Part shown: one piece after another, positions 43,773-51,701 of the stretch
Position numbering within the stretch: the first letter of the stretch is position 1
How the letters are laid out: the number at the start of each line of letters is the position of its first letter
Assembly: GCF_900157305.1 (NCBI RefSeq)
Contig: NZ_LS974202.1
Coordinates: 2,542,001 to 2,606,000, forward strand
DNA length: 64,000 nucleotides
Direction of reading: 5' to 3'
DNA from: Mesotoga infera
Lineage (GTDB): Bacteria > Thermotogota > Thermotogae > Petrotogales > Kosmotogaceae
Position numbers and translations under genes: made by a program
The notes under the pieces: generated by a model
Told to the model about the DNA's origin: nothing
Seen by the model: only the letters and a program-made list of their open reading frames with translations
Database searches by the model: none

Positions 43773-44713
43773 ACATTCCCCCCTCTCATGTATCTCTCGA
43801 CAAAGTATAACGCCAACCCTGAGAGGGTGCATCTCTCAGGATCTGTAGCCTTCAAAACCCCGGGAAGTCCAGCAATTCCCGGCACTTTCAAGGCTTTTTC
43901 AAGTTCCTCTTTTAGTGAGGGTGCTATGAAATCGAAAGCGCCGGAGATCTCCCCCCCGATTACTACGAGGTCGGGTTGAAAGAGCTCGACAAAAGGAACG
44001 AGTGCCTTTCCTAGAAGGCTTCCAGTTTCGCAAAAGAGTTCTATGCAGAGAGGATCGTTTTTCAAGGCCAGTTCGAAAAGATCCTTCACATCCAGATTGC
44101 CCGTGGAAGAGTTCGAAAATTCTCTATATCTTGCAAGTATTCCCCTCCGGGAGATCCTGTCGTCGAGTATGCCCTTCCCGCAGGGGAGGAACCCTATCCA
44201 GCCGTAGGGAGGCACTCCCCTTTCATTCTCTATTATCCTGCCATCCTCAACGAAAGCCGAACCCAGCCCCGTTCCTATCGTCAGTCCTATTACTTTCTTA
44301 GCTCCGCGCGCGGCGCCTTCAAGACATTGGCCCCGGGTGAAAGCCCAAGAGTCTGCATCAAAGAACACTGGAATCCTGTTGGCGAGGACTTCGTCACGGA
44401 AGAAGCTCTTAATATCGATCCCGTAGAGCGCTTCGTACTTTCCCACACCTTTGATGAGGCAGATTCCCCTTTCGTAATCGAAAGGCCCTGGAAAGGCAAG
44501 AACGAGACCGGATGGTTGGGAGCCCATTTCGTCGGCTTTTGCGAGAAGATCTATCACGATTTTGGAAAACACATTCAGGATGGTGCTTCTGGAGCCCCTG
44601 GAATCAATGGGAGTGTAGTCTATATTCGAAAGAAGACGCCCCTCGAAGTCGCAAAGGACCGATTTCACGGTCGTTCCCCCAATGTCGAGAGCGATTATCA
44701 CACCGAGATTCAT
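43769..44713 (-). CDS. ROK-family sugar kinase
   Basis: A 314-residue protein of the ROK family: ATP loop ALDIGGTTVKSVLCD, sugar site FDADSWAFTRGQCLEG with the catalytic Asp, and IGLTIGTGLGSAFVEDG. The usual zinc motif CxCGxxGCxE is not present; only LPCGKGIL stands in its place. No DNA-binding domain, so it is an enzyme. In this context mannokinase activity (mannose to mannose-6-phosphate) is likely. ATG overlaps the isomerase stop (ATGA). Confidence 0.85.
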   Translation of the reverse strand: MNLGVIIALDIGGTTVKSVLCDFEGRLLSNIDYTPIDSRGSRSTILNVFSKIVIDLLAKADEMGSQPSGLVLAFPGPFDYERGICLIKGVGKYEALYGIDIKSFFRDEVLANRIPVFFDADSWAFTRGQCLEGAARGAKKVIGLTIGTGLGSAFVEDGRIIENERGVPPYGWIGFLPCGKGILDDRISRRGILARYREFSNSSTGNLDVKDLFELALKNDPLCIELFCETGSLLGKALVPFVELFQPDLVVIGGEISGAFDFIAPSLKEELEKALKVPGIAGLPGVLKATDPERCTLSGLALYFVERYMRGGNV

Positions 44714-46464
44714 TTCAGGCGTGCCTTCACTATTACACACCTTTCCCCACCCCCGGCCTCGATCGTGTAACGAATTGCACTGGCTGGAACTATAACTGTC
44801 TCGGAATAGCCGAGCCTCAACTCCTTACCGCCCGAGATAATCTTCACGCTCTCTCCACCAACGAGCGTGAGTATGTGAAAGCGGCCACCGGTTTCGAAGG
44901 TGACACCCGTCTCAAGTTCGAGTCTGTAAACCTCATGGAAAAAGCTTCTGTCGGTCGCAATCAGGTATTCGGCCCAGCCTTCTCCGCAGGCTTTCAGCGA
45001 TGGCTTCGGTTTCAATTGTCTTTCCACCCGTTTTCCGCGTCTGTACGTTCTGATTACCTTGAAGGCGTGATCGATGTGGATAGGTCTCATAACGCCGTTC
45101 AAGTCCGGTCTGAGATGGTCGTAAATCTTGAAGGTGTATCTGTAAGTTGTCGCGCTGATCTCCAAAACCACCAGCCCTTCTCTGGAGCCGTGAACCGTGC
45201 CTGGGGGGATCATGAGGATATCGTGTCTGGCTACCGGGATGCTGTGAACGTATTGAGTATAATCGAAGGCGATGCCTTCTCTTTCGGCCTTAACGGCCGC
45301 AGCTCTGAATTGGTCGATGCTGGCGTTATCTCTCAGACCGAGGTTAACACGCCTATCGCTCTTGCAATCGACGATGTAGTACATCTCTCCCTGGTGGTAC
45401 CTCTCGTTGAAATTGAGTTTTATGTAGCCGGTCGGCGGATGGACCTGAATCGAGAGATCTCCACCGTCCATTGTGTCCAGATAATCGAATCTTATCGGGA
45501 ACTCTCCACCGAAAAGATCTCTGCTCACCTCGCCCATCACATTCTCGTGTGCGAGATCGAAGAAGAGGTTCCAGGGCAGTTCCAGCGTAGTTTCGTGGTT
45601 CTTGACCAGAAGCGACATCTCGGGAGCGATCACCTCGTAGCTCCAGGCGCAGTTAGGCCATTCTTCGGGAAGATGTCGCACTCTTTTCAACCACTGTCCT
45701 CCCCAGGGTCCCGGTTCGTAAATCGGTTTCAACCTGAAGGGCTTGGAGGAGATTTCACGCGCGATTTCTCTCAGATCTTCTACACCGAGTAAAACCGGAG
45801 TGTCTTCCATACCGGCATCGACATAGAAGTCGAGAGAGTCGAGGAGCCTTCTCCTGTGTTTTTCCGAAACTGGAAAGTCTATGTAGTACAGTCTTTTAGG
45901 ACCGATGCTCTGGGTTCCAAAAGCCGGCCCGGTCATTTTATAACGCCTTAAAGCCTCTTCCCTGGTTAGGTCGAAGTAAACGGTCAGATCGTACTCACCA
46001 CGCATGGCCACCTGTGCACAACCCCAGCCTACAACGAGTATCGCGTCCAACCGCTTCGATTCTCTCTCCCGTCCGATGTCGGCCTTGAGGACTGCGATAC
46101 TCTCACTCGAGAAAAGCGTCGCAATGTCGCGCCTGAAGACTTTGCCAAAAACAGCGTCCTCACCCAGATAACTGGCAAGAAGGCTTTCGATCTTTTCGTC
46201 GCTTCTTCTGCATTTATCGAAGTCGTAGATCTTTACCGCGAGAAGATTTCGGCCGGCAAACTCCTCGATACTTTCCATTAGTCTCTTCCAGTCGTTTCCT
46301 GTGAAACCGTCGATCGCGATAACGAAAGTCCCCTCCGGCCTCTTTCTCCGCCTCGCGAACAGAAACTCCAATATTCTCTCCATACCTTTCACGGCAAAAA
46401 TGTTCGCCGCCATGGAGATGTTGATCGCACCGGAAAAATCGATGGAAGAACTCAAATGTCTCAC
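44710..46464 (-). CDS. Mannose-6-phosphate isomerase with N-terminal kinase-like domain
   Basis: A 584-residue protein. Residues about 250-584 are a class I mannose-6-phosphate isomerase: zinc ligands in DLSIQVHPPTGY and ARHDILMIPPGTVHGSREG, with a C-terminal cupin (GGRFHILTLVGGESV). The first 230 residues look like a uridine kinase/P-loop fold, but the loop is VIAIDGFTGNDWKRL and lacks the GKS/T needed for nucleotide phosphate binding, so it is probably inactive or structural. Its start is GTG (GTGA overlap) or, with a better GGAGGGA spacing, TTG at 46455. Converts mannose-6-phosphate to fructose-6-phosphate. Confidence 0.85.
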   Translation of the reverse strand: MRHLSSSIDFSGAINISMAANIFAVKGMERILEFLFARRRKRPEGTFVIAIDGFTGNDWKRLMESIEEFAGRNLLAVKIYDFDKCRRSDEKIESLLASYLGEDAVFGKVFRRDIATLFSSESIAVLKADIGRERESKRLDAILVVGWGCAQVAMRGEYDLTVYFDLTREEALRRYKMTGPAFGTQSIGPKRLYYIDFPVSEKHRRRLLDSLDFYVDAGMEDTPVLLGVEDLREIAREISSKPFRLKPIYEPGPWGGQWLKRVRHLPEEWPNCAWSYEVIAPEMSLLVKNHETTLELPWNLFFDLAHENVMGEVSRDLFGGEFPIRFDYLDTMDGGDLSIQVHPPTGYIKLNFNERYHQGEMYYIVDCKSDRRVNLGLRDNASIDQFRAAAVKAEREGIAFDYTQYVHSIPVARHDILMIPPGTVHGSREGLVVLEISATTYRYTFKIYDHLRPDLNGVMRPIHIDHAFKVIRTYRRGKRVERQLKPKPSLKACGEGWAEYLIATDRSFFHEVYRLELETGVTFETGGRFHILTLVGGESVKIISGGKELRLGYSETVIVPASAIRYTIEAGGGERCVIVKARLK

Positions 46465-48317
46465 TCCCTCCGAATATCTCCGCTTCTTTTGAGCAGTCTG
46501 ACGAATCTGACCAGTTCATGGGGCTTCAAAATAAAGAGCCGCCCGCTCTCGCCTCCGGACAAAACATACTTCATGGCCCGAACCAGCTTGGTGAGATCCA
46601 GCCCCTTCGATGCTTCGCCGAAATAGCAGGGCGTCATTCCCCAGAAGGGTGAATCCAGACCTATTATGGCCCAAACACCTGATGGAACGTTATCGAAACT
46701 TCTTTCCCATTTTTTCACATCACTCATGGGCTCGAAACTCCAGTGAACCGTCTGCTGGTTCAACACCAAAAAGTCACCATCATCGTACAGTACGCGGGGC
46801 CACTCTCCCTCCTCCCTATAACTCACAGCATATTCGAAGCCAGCCTCTTTCAAGACGGTGAAGTCGGGCTCGGCACTTCTGTGCCTGTACTCCGGGCAGG
46901 CGTCCTGGAAAGAATAGTGGCCAACCGGTACGTTCGCCTCACCACAGTGCTTTGATATGATCTGCCTGGCTTTCAGCAGGGAATCAATGTAAACCTTACG
47001 CGGAAGGTAGCCTTTGGCCTCGGTGGCCACACCCAAACCGGCGCTGCTGAGAAGGATTTCACCCGAAGGAAAGATACCTCCCCTATCGCGTGGAATAAAG
47101 AACTGTTCGAGCGTCTCACCTGCGAAGTCCCACCAGTTCGCCGGGAAGGCTATTCCATCTCTTATCCCCTCGATAGAGTGTAGATCTAGATACCGGGGAA
47201 GTACAGGTAGATGACCAAGATCGGCCGCGTAGTTTATGAAGACGAAGGGTATGCCTCCCTCTTCTAGTTTCTTCTGGAGGTATTCGTCGGAAACCTCCTC
47301 CTTCCAGGGTGCCTTCGCCTTTTTTAGCCAGAGAGATGGTAGTTTTACTTTATCCTTCACGGTCAGACCAACTTCGACATCGTGCGCCAGAACAAGAATC
47401 ACCCCTCTCTTCGAGAGAGCCGATATCACACCATCGTCGTAAATCTGGCTTCCCCATACAATATTGTTCCCCGTCTTTTCTACCAGCTCCGAAATGACTG
47501 GAACGCTATCTCTCAGAGTCTTGAGGGCAGCAATCGGTAGTGTATCCTCTCTCAGGTATCTGGCCATCCAGCGTAGGGTGATCGGGTCGTTTCCCAGAGC
47601 CACACCCCGCCCTTTCCCGGCCCAGCGTCGGGATATTCTGCCAGTCAGATCTAGCAGTGTCTCTCCATCTTTCAGCTCCTCTATCGTATCTGTTTCAAAA
47701 CCCATACGGTCGAATTTCTCGGCCGCTTCATCGCCACAGCAGGCGAGGAAGAGCCGTTTCACCCCAAGCCCGCGAAGTTTTTCGAACTGCCTCTCTCCGG
47801 CTTCGAGGTGAATCGCGAGCGCTTCGCGATAGAGTATTTCCGGGTACAGGAAGCTGTCTATTCTTGAGCGGCCCGGTATCTTGAACGAGCCGAGATCTAC
47901 GGCCTCCAGAGGAAGATCCCTCTCGCGAGAGGGATAGACGACGGCCTCGGCCGGCAGAGGTTCATCGAAGCTATCGAAAAGCTCGACATACAGTTCCAAT
48001 AGTTCGTCAGAAGAGCGCACGAGAGACTGACAATTCCTAGCTTTGAAGAACCTCTCGAAGGGTATTTCTTCGCCCTCACCCATGGAGACGAAAAGTATCC
48101 TTTCGTAGAAATTGCTCAAAAAATAAAGCTGCTCCTCATGTCTGTTTCCGGCGAAAGGAAGGAAGTCGCCGATCCCGGCGAGACTGGGCCTTACCGAGAA
48201 GTAACCGTCGAAATCTATCTCTCTCTTCCTGCATAACCAGGCGATGACCGGAAGGGGCGCGACCCTGGCCGGGCAGCTTTCATGGCTGTAATAGAGGACG
48301 AGCTGAGGGATTTTCAT
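46461..48317 (-). CDS. Uncharacterised protein of 618 residues, first in the mannoside operon
   Basis: I do not recognise a family with confidence. The protein has no signal peptide or membrane helix. The C-terminal part contains GHYSFQDACPEYRHRSAEPD and a following EAGFEYAVSY segment, which reminds one of NodB/polysaccharide deacetylase-like barrels, though the standard metal-binding HxxxH is not seen. A middle segment has GVILVLAHDVEVG and FPANWWDFAGETLEQFF. Its position as the first gene after the divergent promoter and coupling to the isomerase gene (4-bp overlap) tie it to mannoside metabolism. ATG 48317 with AAGGAGG upstream. Confidence 0.7.
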   Translation of the reverse strand: MKIPQLVLYYSHESCPARVAPLPVIAWLCRKREIDFDGYFSVRPSLAGIGDFLPFAGNRHEEQLYFLSNFYERILFVSMGEGEEIPFERFFKARNCQSLVRSSDELLELYVELFDSFDEPLPAEAVVYPSRERDLPLEAVDLGSFKIPGRSRIDSFLYPEILYREALAIHLEAGERQFEKLRGLGVKRLFLACCGDEAAEKFDRMGFETDTIEELKDGETLLDLTGRISRRWAGKGRGVALGNDPITLRWMARYLREDTLPIAALKTLRDSVPVISELVEKTGNNIVWGSQIYDDGVISALSKRGVILVLAHDVEVGLTVKDKVKLPSLWLKKAKAPWKEEVSDEYLQKKLEEGGIPFVFINYAADLGHLPVLPRYLDLHSIEGIRDGIAFPANWWDFAGETLEQFFIPRDRGGIFPSGEILLSSAGLGVATEAKGYLPRKVYIDSLLKARQIISKHCGEANVPVGHYSFQDACPEYRHRSAEPDFTVLKEAGFEYAVSYREEGEWPRVLYDDGDFLVLNQQTVHWSFEPMSDVKKWERSFDNVPSGVWAIIGLDSPFWGMTPCYFGEASKGLDLTKLVRAMKYVLSGGESGRLFILKPHELVRFVRLLKRSGDIRRE

Positions 48318-48340
48318 GCACACCTCCTTAAAACGCTCAT

Positions 48341-48354
48341 TACAAGCATTTGCA
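48341..48354. promoter_or_regulatory. LacI-type operator, left copy
   Basis: TACAAGCATTTGCA matches 12 of 14 bases of the right copy core TGCAAGCGTTTGCA. It lies just before the start of the leftward operon. Confidence 0.55.
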
Positions 48355-48447
48355 AATAATGATGAATTTTAGAAGACTAGAAATAATTAATACGTCTATA
48401 CTATACAACAGAAGAGATTTATAAGATATATAAACTAGAGCAAGAAA

Positions 48448-48467
48448 AAATGCAAGCGTTTGCATTT
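48448..48467. promoter_or_regulatory. LacI-type operator, right copy
   Basis: AAATGCAAGCGTTTGCATTT is a palindrome with a central CG and one mismatched pair, the usual form for LacI/GalR regulators. The two operators are about 110 bp apart and flank an AT-rich promoter region (TATACTATAC near 48400, TATATAAAC near 48427). The lacI gene in this locus is the obvious partner. Confidence 0.75.
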
Positions 48468-48601
48468 ATAACCAATAATCGCATTTCATTTGCCGTGAAG
48501 CACCGAAAGTGGAGATTACCGGGTTCGAATAAGAAACTTCCGAAATGATAGAGTTTGTCAGGCAACACGGGCACCGAACGTATTCCGGGGAGGGATTTAA
48601 G

Positions 48602-49861
48602 GTGAAAAGACCATTACTGATTCTTTTTTTGATCACGTTGATGGTAGCCGTTGCCCTAGGGGCAGCTACGAAGGTGAAGTTCTGGCACATGTATCTTTCC
48701 GGTCCATCTAAGGAGATCATGGACGAAATCATCGCACAGTTCAACGAAACACACAAAGGGTCGATCGAGGTCGAGGATCTGGCAATATCCTTCTGGGACT
48801 ACTGGGACAAAATCAGGGTCGCGATGGCTGCGAAACAGGAGCCGGATGTCTTCTTGCACGATCTGGGCAACGTGGGCATGAGGGCCTCGACGGGTATTCT
48901 GTTAGATCTGAAGCCCTATCTGGTGGCAGCAGGTTTCGAACCTGATGAAATCTTTTTCGAAGGACCTCTGGAGATGTGTTCCTATCGCGGCGGCATCTAT
49001 GCTCTTCCGCTCGAGACGGACGTAAGGCTTCTCTTCTACAACAAAGGGCTTTTCAGGCAGGCGGGTCTCGATCCAGACAAACCGCCAACAAGCTGGGAAG
49101 AACTGCTCTCCTTTGCCGAGAAGCTCAATGTTCTCGACAAGAACGGTGAATACGAAATCGTCGGTTTCAACCCGCTTTACGGTCAGTCTTACTTCTGGAT
49201 GTACGTCTGGGGTAAGGGTGAGGATTTCATCACAGAAGACGGAAAAGTCGTCGTCAACAGCCCGGGTATAGTGCAAGCCCTTCAGGAGTGGGTCGCATTG
49301 ATCAACAAACTGGGGCTCGAAAAGCTTCTGGCTTTCGGTGCCAACTTTGGCTGGGGCGCGGCCGATGCCTTCATCGCAGGCAAGGTAGGAATGGGAATCC
49401 AGGTCGGCAATTTCATAACCGATCTTGCGACCTACGCGCCGGACCTTGATTATGGAATCGTCCAGATACCTTACCCTGTTCAGAACGCGACATGGTCCAA
49501 TGGCTTCTCCCTCGAGCTCTCATCAAGATCCAGGAACAAGATCGAAGCCGTCGAGTTCGCCCTTTACCTGTTGAGCGACGAGGTGCAACTGAAGCTCGCC
49601 CATGGGCTCTCTTCACTCATAGGCAACAAGAAAGCCGCGTACAAATCAGATCTTCTCGAAGACTCCCGGTGGAAGATGCAGATCGATGCTCTCGAGTTCA
49701 CGAAATTCAGACCCTTCGTTCTCGAAGCACCACTCTGGTACGAAACTTTGCAGGTCGCCACCGAGGAGGCCATCTATGGCAAAAAGACTCCCGAACAGGC
49801 TCTCAACGACGCACAGAAACTCATAGAAGCAGAGATTCAAAAATACAAAATGACTCACTGA
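48602..49861 (+). CDS. Sugar ABC transporter substrate-binding protein
   Basis: A 419-residue extracellular solute-binding protein (family 1). A signal peptide covers residues 1-22. Motifs include VKFWHMYLSGPSKEIMDEI, PDVFLHDLGNVG, YALPLETDVRLLFYNKGLF and GKVGMGIQVGNFI. The GTG at 48602 has GGGGAGGG 6-8 bases upstream; the frame is open further left without such a signal. It binds the glycoside for the two permeases that follow; no ATPase is in the locus, so a shared MsmK-type ATPase is likely. Confidence 0.93.
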   Translation: MKRPLLILFLITLMVAVALGAATKVKFWHMYLSGPSKEIMDEIIAQFNETHKGSIEVEDLAISFWDYWDKIRVAMAAKQEPDVFLHDLGNVGMRASTGILLDLKPYLVAAGFEPDEIFFEGPLEMCSYRGGIYALPLETDVRLLFYNKGLFRQAGLDPDKPPTSWEELLSFAEKLNVLDKNGEYEIVGFNPLYGQSYFWMYVWGKGEDFITEDGKVVVNSPGIVQALQEWVALINKLGLEKLLAFGANFGWGAADAFIAGKVGMGIQVGNFITDLATYAPDLDYGIVQIPYPVQNATWSNGFSLELSSRSRNKIEAVEFALYLLSDEVQLKLAHGLSSLIGNKKAAYKSDLLEDSRWKMQIDALEFTKFRPFVLEAPLWYETLQVATEEAIYGKKTPEQALNDAQKLIEAEIQKYKMTH

Positions 49862-49871
49862 GAGTGATCAC

Positions 49872-49920
49872 GGGTAGCGGGACACGGCATTTCCGAAGTC
49901 CCGCTACCCTTCATTTTTCT
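49872..49920 (+). promoter_or_regulatory. Stem-loop between binding protein and permease genes
   Basis: A perfect 12-bp stem GGGTAGCGGGAC / GTCCCGCTACCC (49872-49883, 49898-49909) followed by TTCATTTTTCT. It can act as a leaky terminator or protect the upstream mRNA, giving more binding protein than permease. Confidence 0.7.
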
Positions 49921-49938
49921 GAAGGGAGAGCCTGAAAG

Positions 49939-50826
49939 ATGGGAAAAAAGCGAAGCAAGTACTTCAGAAGAAAAAATCTGGCCGGCTACCTCTTCGCAGC
50001 GCCCTGGCTGATTGGGCTGTCGGTCTTCGTTCTAGCTCCAATACTGGCGACACTCTTTCTAAGTTTCACGAGTTACGATATGATCAACGCTCCACGCTGG
50101 ATAGGATTGACCAACTACAAAATACTTTTCACGCTCGATCCCGGCTTCTGGAAGGCCCTGGGCAACACTTTCTACTACATGTTCGGCTCGGTCTTTCTAA
50201 AGGTCTTCGCCGGCCTCGTCTTCGCCCTGCTTCTGAGCAGCGCTCTCAAGGGAATGAGGATATTCAGGACTATATACTTCCTGCCGGTAGTCCTTCCCTC
50301 TATCCCTGTTATGTTTCTCTGGATGATGATGTTCAATCCCAGGAGTGGCCTAATAAATCAGTTGCTGGGACTGGTGGGGATAAAGGGTCCTCTCTGGCTG
50401 AACTCGCCCCAGTGGTCCAAACCGGCGATGATCCTCATGAGCCTCTGGGGGATAGGCGGAATAATAGTCATCTTTCTGGCCGGTCTTCAGGATGTTCCCG
50501 AGTATCTCTACGAAGCGGCCGAACTCGATGGGGCTAACAAGCTCCAGATGTTCTGGCGTATCACCGTTCCAATGATAATGCCCGTGATCTTCTTCAACGT
50601 GGTAACCGGTCTCATAGCGGCCTCTCAGGTTTTCGCGGAATCTTACATAATGACGGCCGGTGGTCCTCTTGAATCGACTACCTTCGTCAATCTGAAGATC
50701 TACCTGCTCGCCTTCAAGGATGTGAGGATGGGTTATGCCTCGGCGATGTCCTGGGTGATGTTTATGATACTCGTACCGATGACTATCCTTCTTTTCAGGA
50801 TCTCAAGAAGATGGATGGACTACTGA
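49939..50826 (+). CDS. Sugar ABC transporter permease, MalF/UgpA type
   Basis: A 295-residue permease with six membrane helices. The EAA loop is EAAELDGANKLQMFWRITVP (about residues 193-212). ATG with GAAGGGAGAG upstream. It pairs with the next gene product. Confidence 0.93.
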   Translation: MGKKRSKYFRRKNLAGYLFAAPWLIGLSVFVLAPILATLFLSFTSYDMINAPRWIGLTNYKILFTLDPGFWKALGNTFYYMFGSVFLKVFAGLVFALLLSSALKGMRIFRTIYFLPVVLPSIPVMFLWMMMFNPRSGLINQLLGLVGIKGPLWLNSPQWSKPAMILMSLWGIGGIIVIFLAGLQDVPEYLYEAAELDGANKLQMFWRITVPMIMPVIFFNVVTGLIAASQVFAESYIMTAGGPLESTTFVNLKIYLLAFKDVRMGYASAMSWVMFMILVPMTILLFRISRRWMDY

Positions 50827-50839
50827 CGGGAGGTGACCC

Positions 50840-51682
50840 ATGAAAAGCCTCAACAGAATGAAATCAATAAGGAGTATCACTATATACGGGATTCTTGGTT
50901 TTTTCAGCGTGGTCTATCTGATACCTCTCTTCTGGATGGTATCGACTTCGCTCAAGCCTGACCCACAGATCATGTCTATACCGATGCGGTGGCTGCCAGA
51001 CCCTCCCCAGTGGAGCAACTACGCCAAGGCGGTCAACAGTTTTCCTTTCTTGAGGTACTTCCTCAACACGCTTTTTCTGACGGTGATGAATGTTCTGGGT
51101 AACACTCTCACGGCTTCTCTGGTGGCTTACAGCTTTTCCAAATTGCAGTGGAGGGGCAGAAACCTCATCTTCTACCTGACAATAGCCACCATGTTCATTC
51201 CAGGACAGGTACTCATAATACCGGTCTATATACTCTTTACGCAGTTAGGATGGGTTAATAGTTACCTGCCTCTGATCGTGCCAGCTTTCTGCGGGGGCGG
51301 TGCCTTCAATATCTTCTTGCTGAGGCAGTTCTTCATCTCCATTCCTGACGAGTTGATGGAATCGGCCAGAATTGACGGCGCATCGGAACTGAGGATCTTC
51401 ACCAAGATAATCCTGCCGCTCTCCAAACCGGCGCTTTTCACTGTGGCGCTCTTCACGGTCGTTTTCACATGGAACGATTTCTTCGGGCCGCTGATCTATC
51501 TCCACGATCCTTCGATGTGGACTCTGGCGATAGGATTGCGTGGTTTCCAGCAGCAGTATTCGACCAACTGGAACCTTTTGATGGCCGCCTCGACTCTCAC
51601 GGCCCTACCGTTGATAATCCTTTATTTCACGGCTCAGGACAAGATGATGCGCGGCTTCACTTTGAGGGCAGGAATAAGATGA
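50840..51682 (+). CDS. Sugar ABC transporter permease, MalG/UgpE type
   Basis: A 280-residue permease with six membrane helices and the EAA loop ESARIDGASELRIFTKIILP (about 174-193). The ATG has GGGAGGTGA upstream and lies 13 bp after the partner gene. Confidence 0.93.
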   Translation: MKSLNRMKSIRSITIYGILGFFSVVYLIPLFWMVSTSLKPDPQIMSIPMRWLPDPPQWSNYAKAVNSFPFLRYFLNTLFLTVMNVLGNTLTASLVAYSFSKLQWRGRNLIFYLTIATMFIPGQVLIIPVYILFTQLGWVNSYLPLIVPAFCGGGAFNIFLLRQFFISIPDELMESARIDGASELRIFTKIILPLSKPALFTVALFTVVFTWNDFFGPLIYLHDPSMWTLAIGLRGFQQQYSTNWNLLMAASTLTALPLIILYFTAQDKMMRGFTLRAGIR

Positions 51683-51701
51683 GAAACGGGGGAATCGAAG
51701 C

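Noticed and set aside
44512-45792. Long open frame on the plus strand (426 codons) opposite the mannose-6-phosphate isomerase gene
   Set aside because: It is antisense to a gene with clear catalytic motifs, has no ribosome binding site and no recognisable domain; codon bias of the real gene keeps the opposite frame open.
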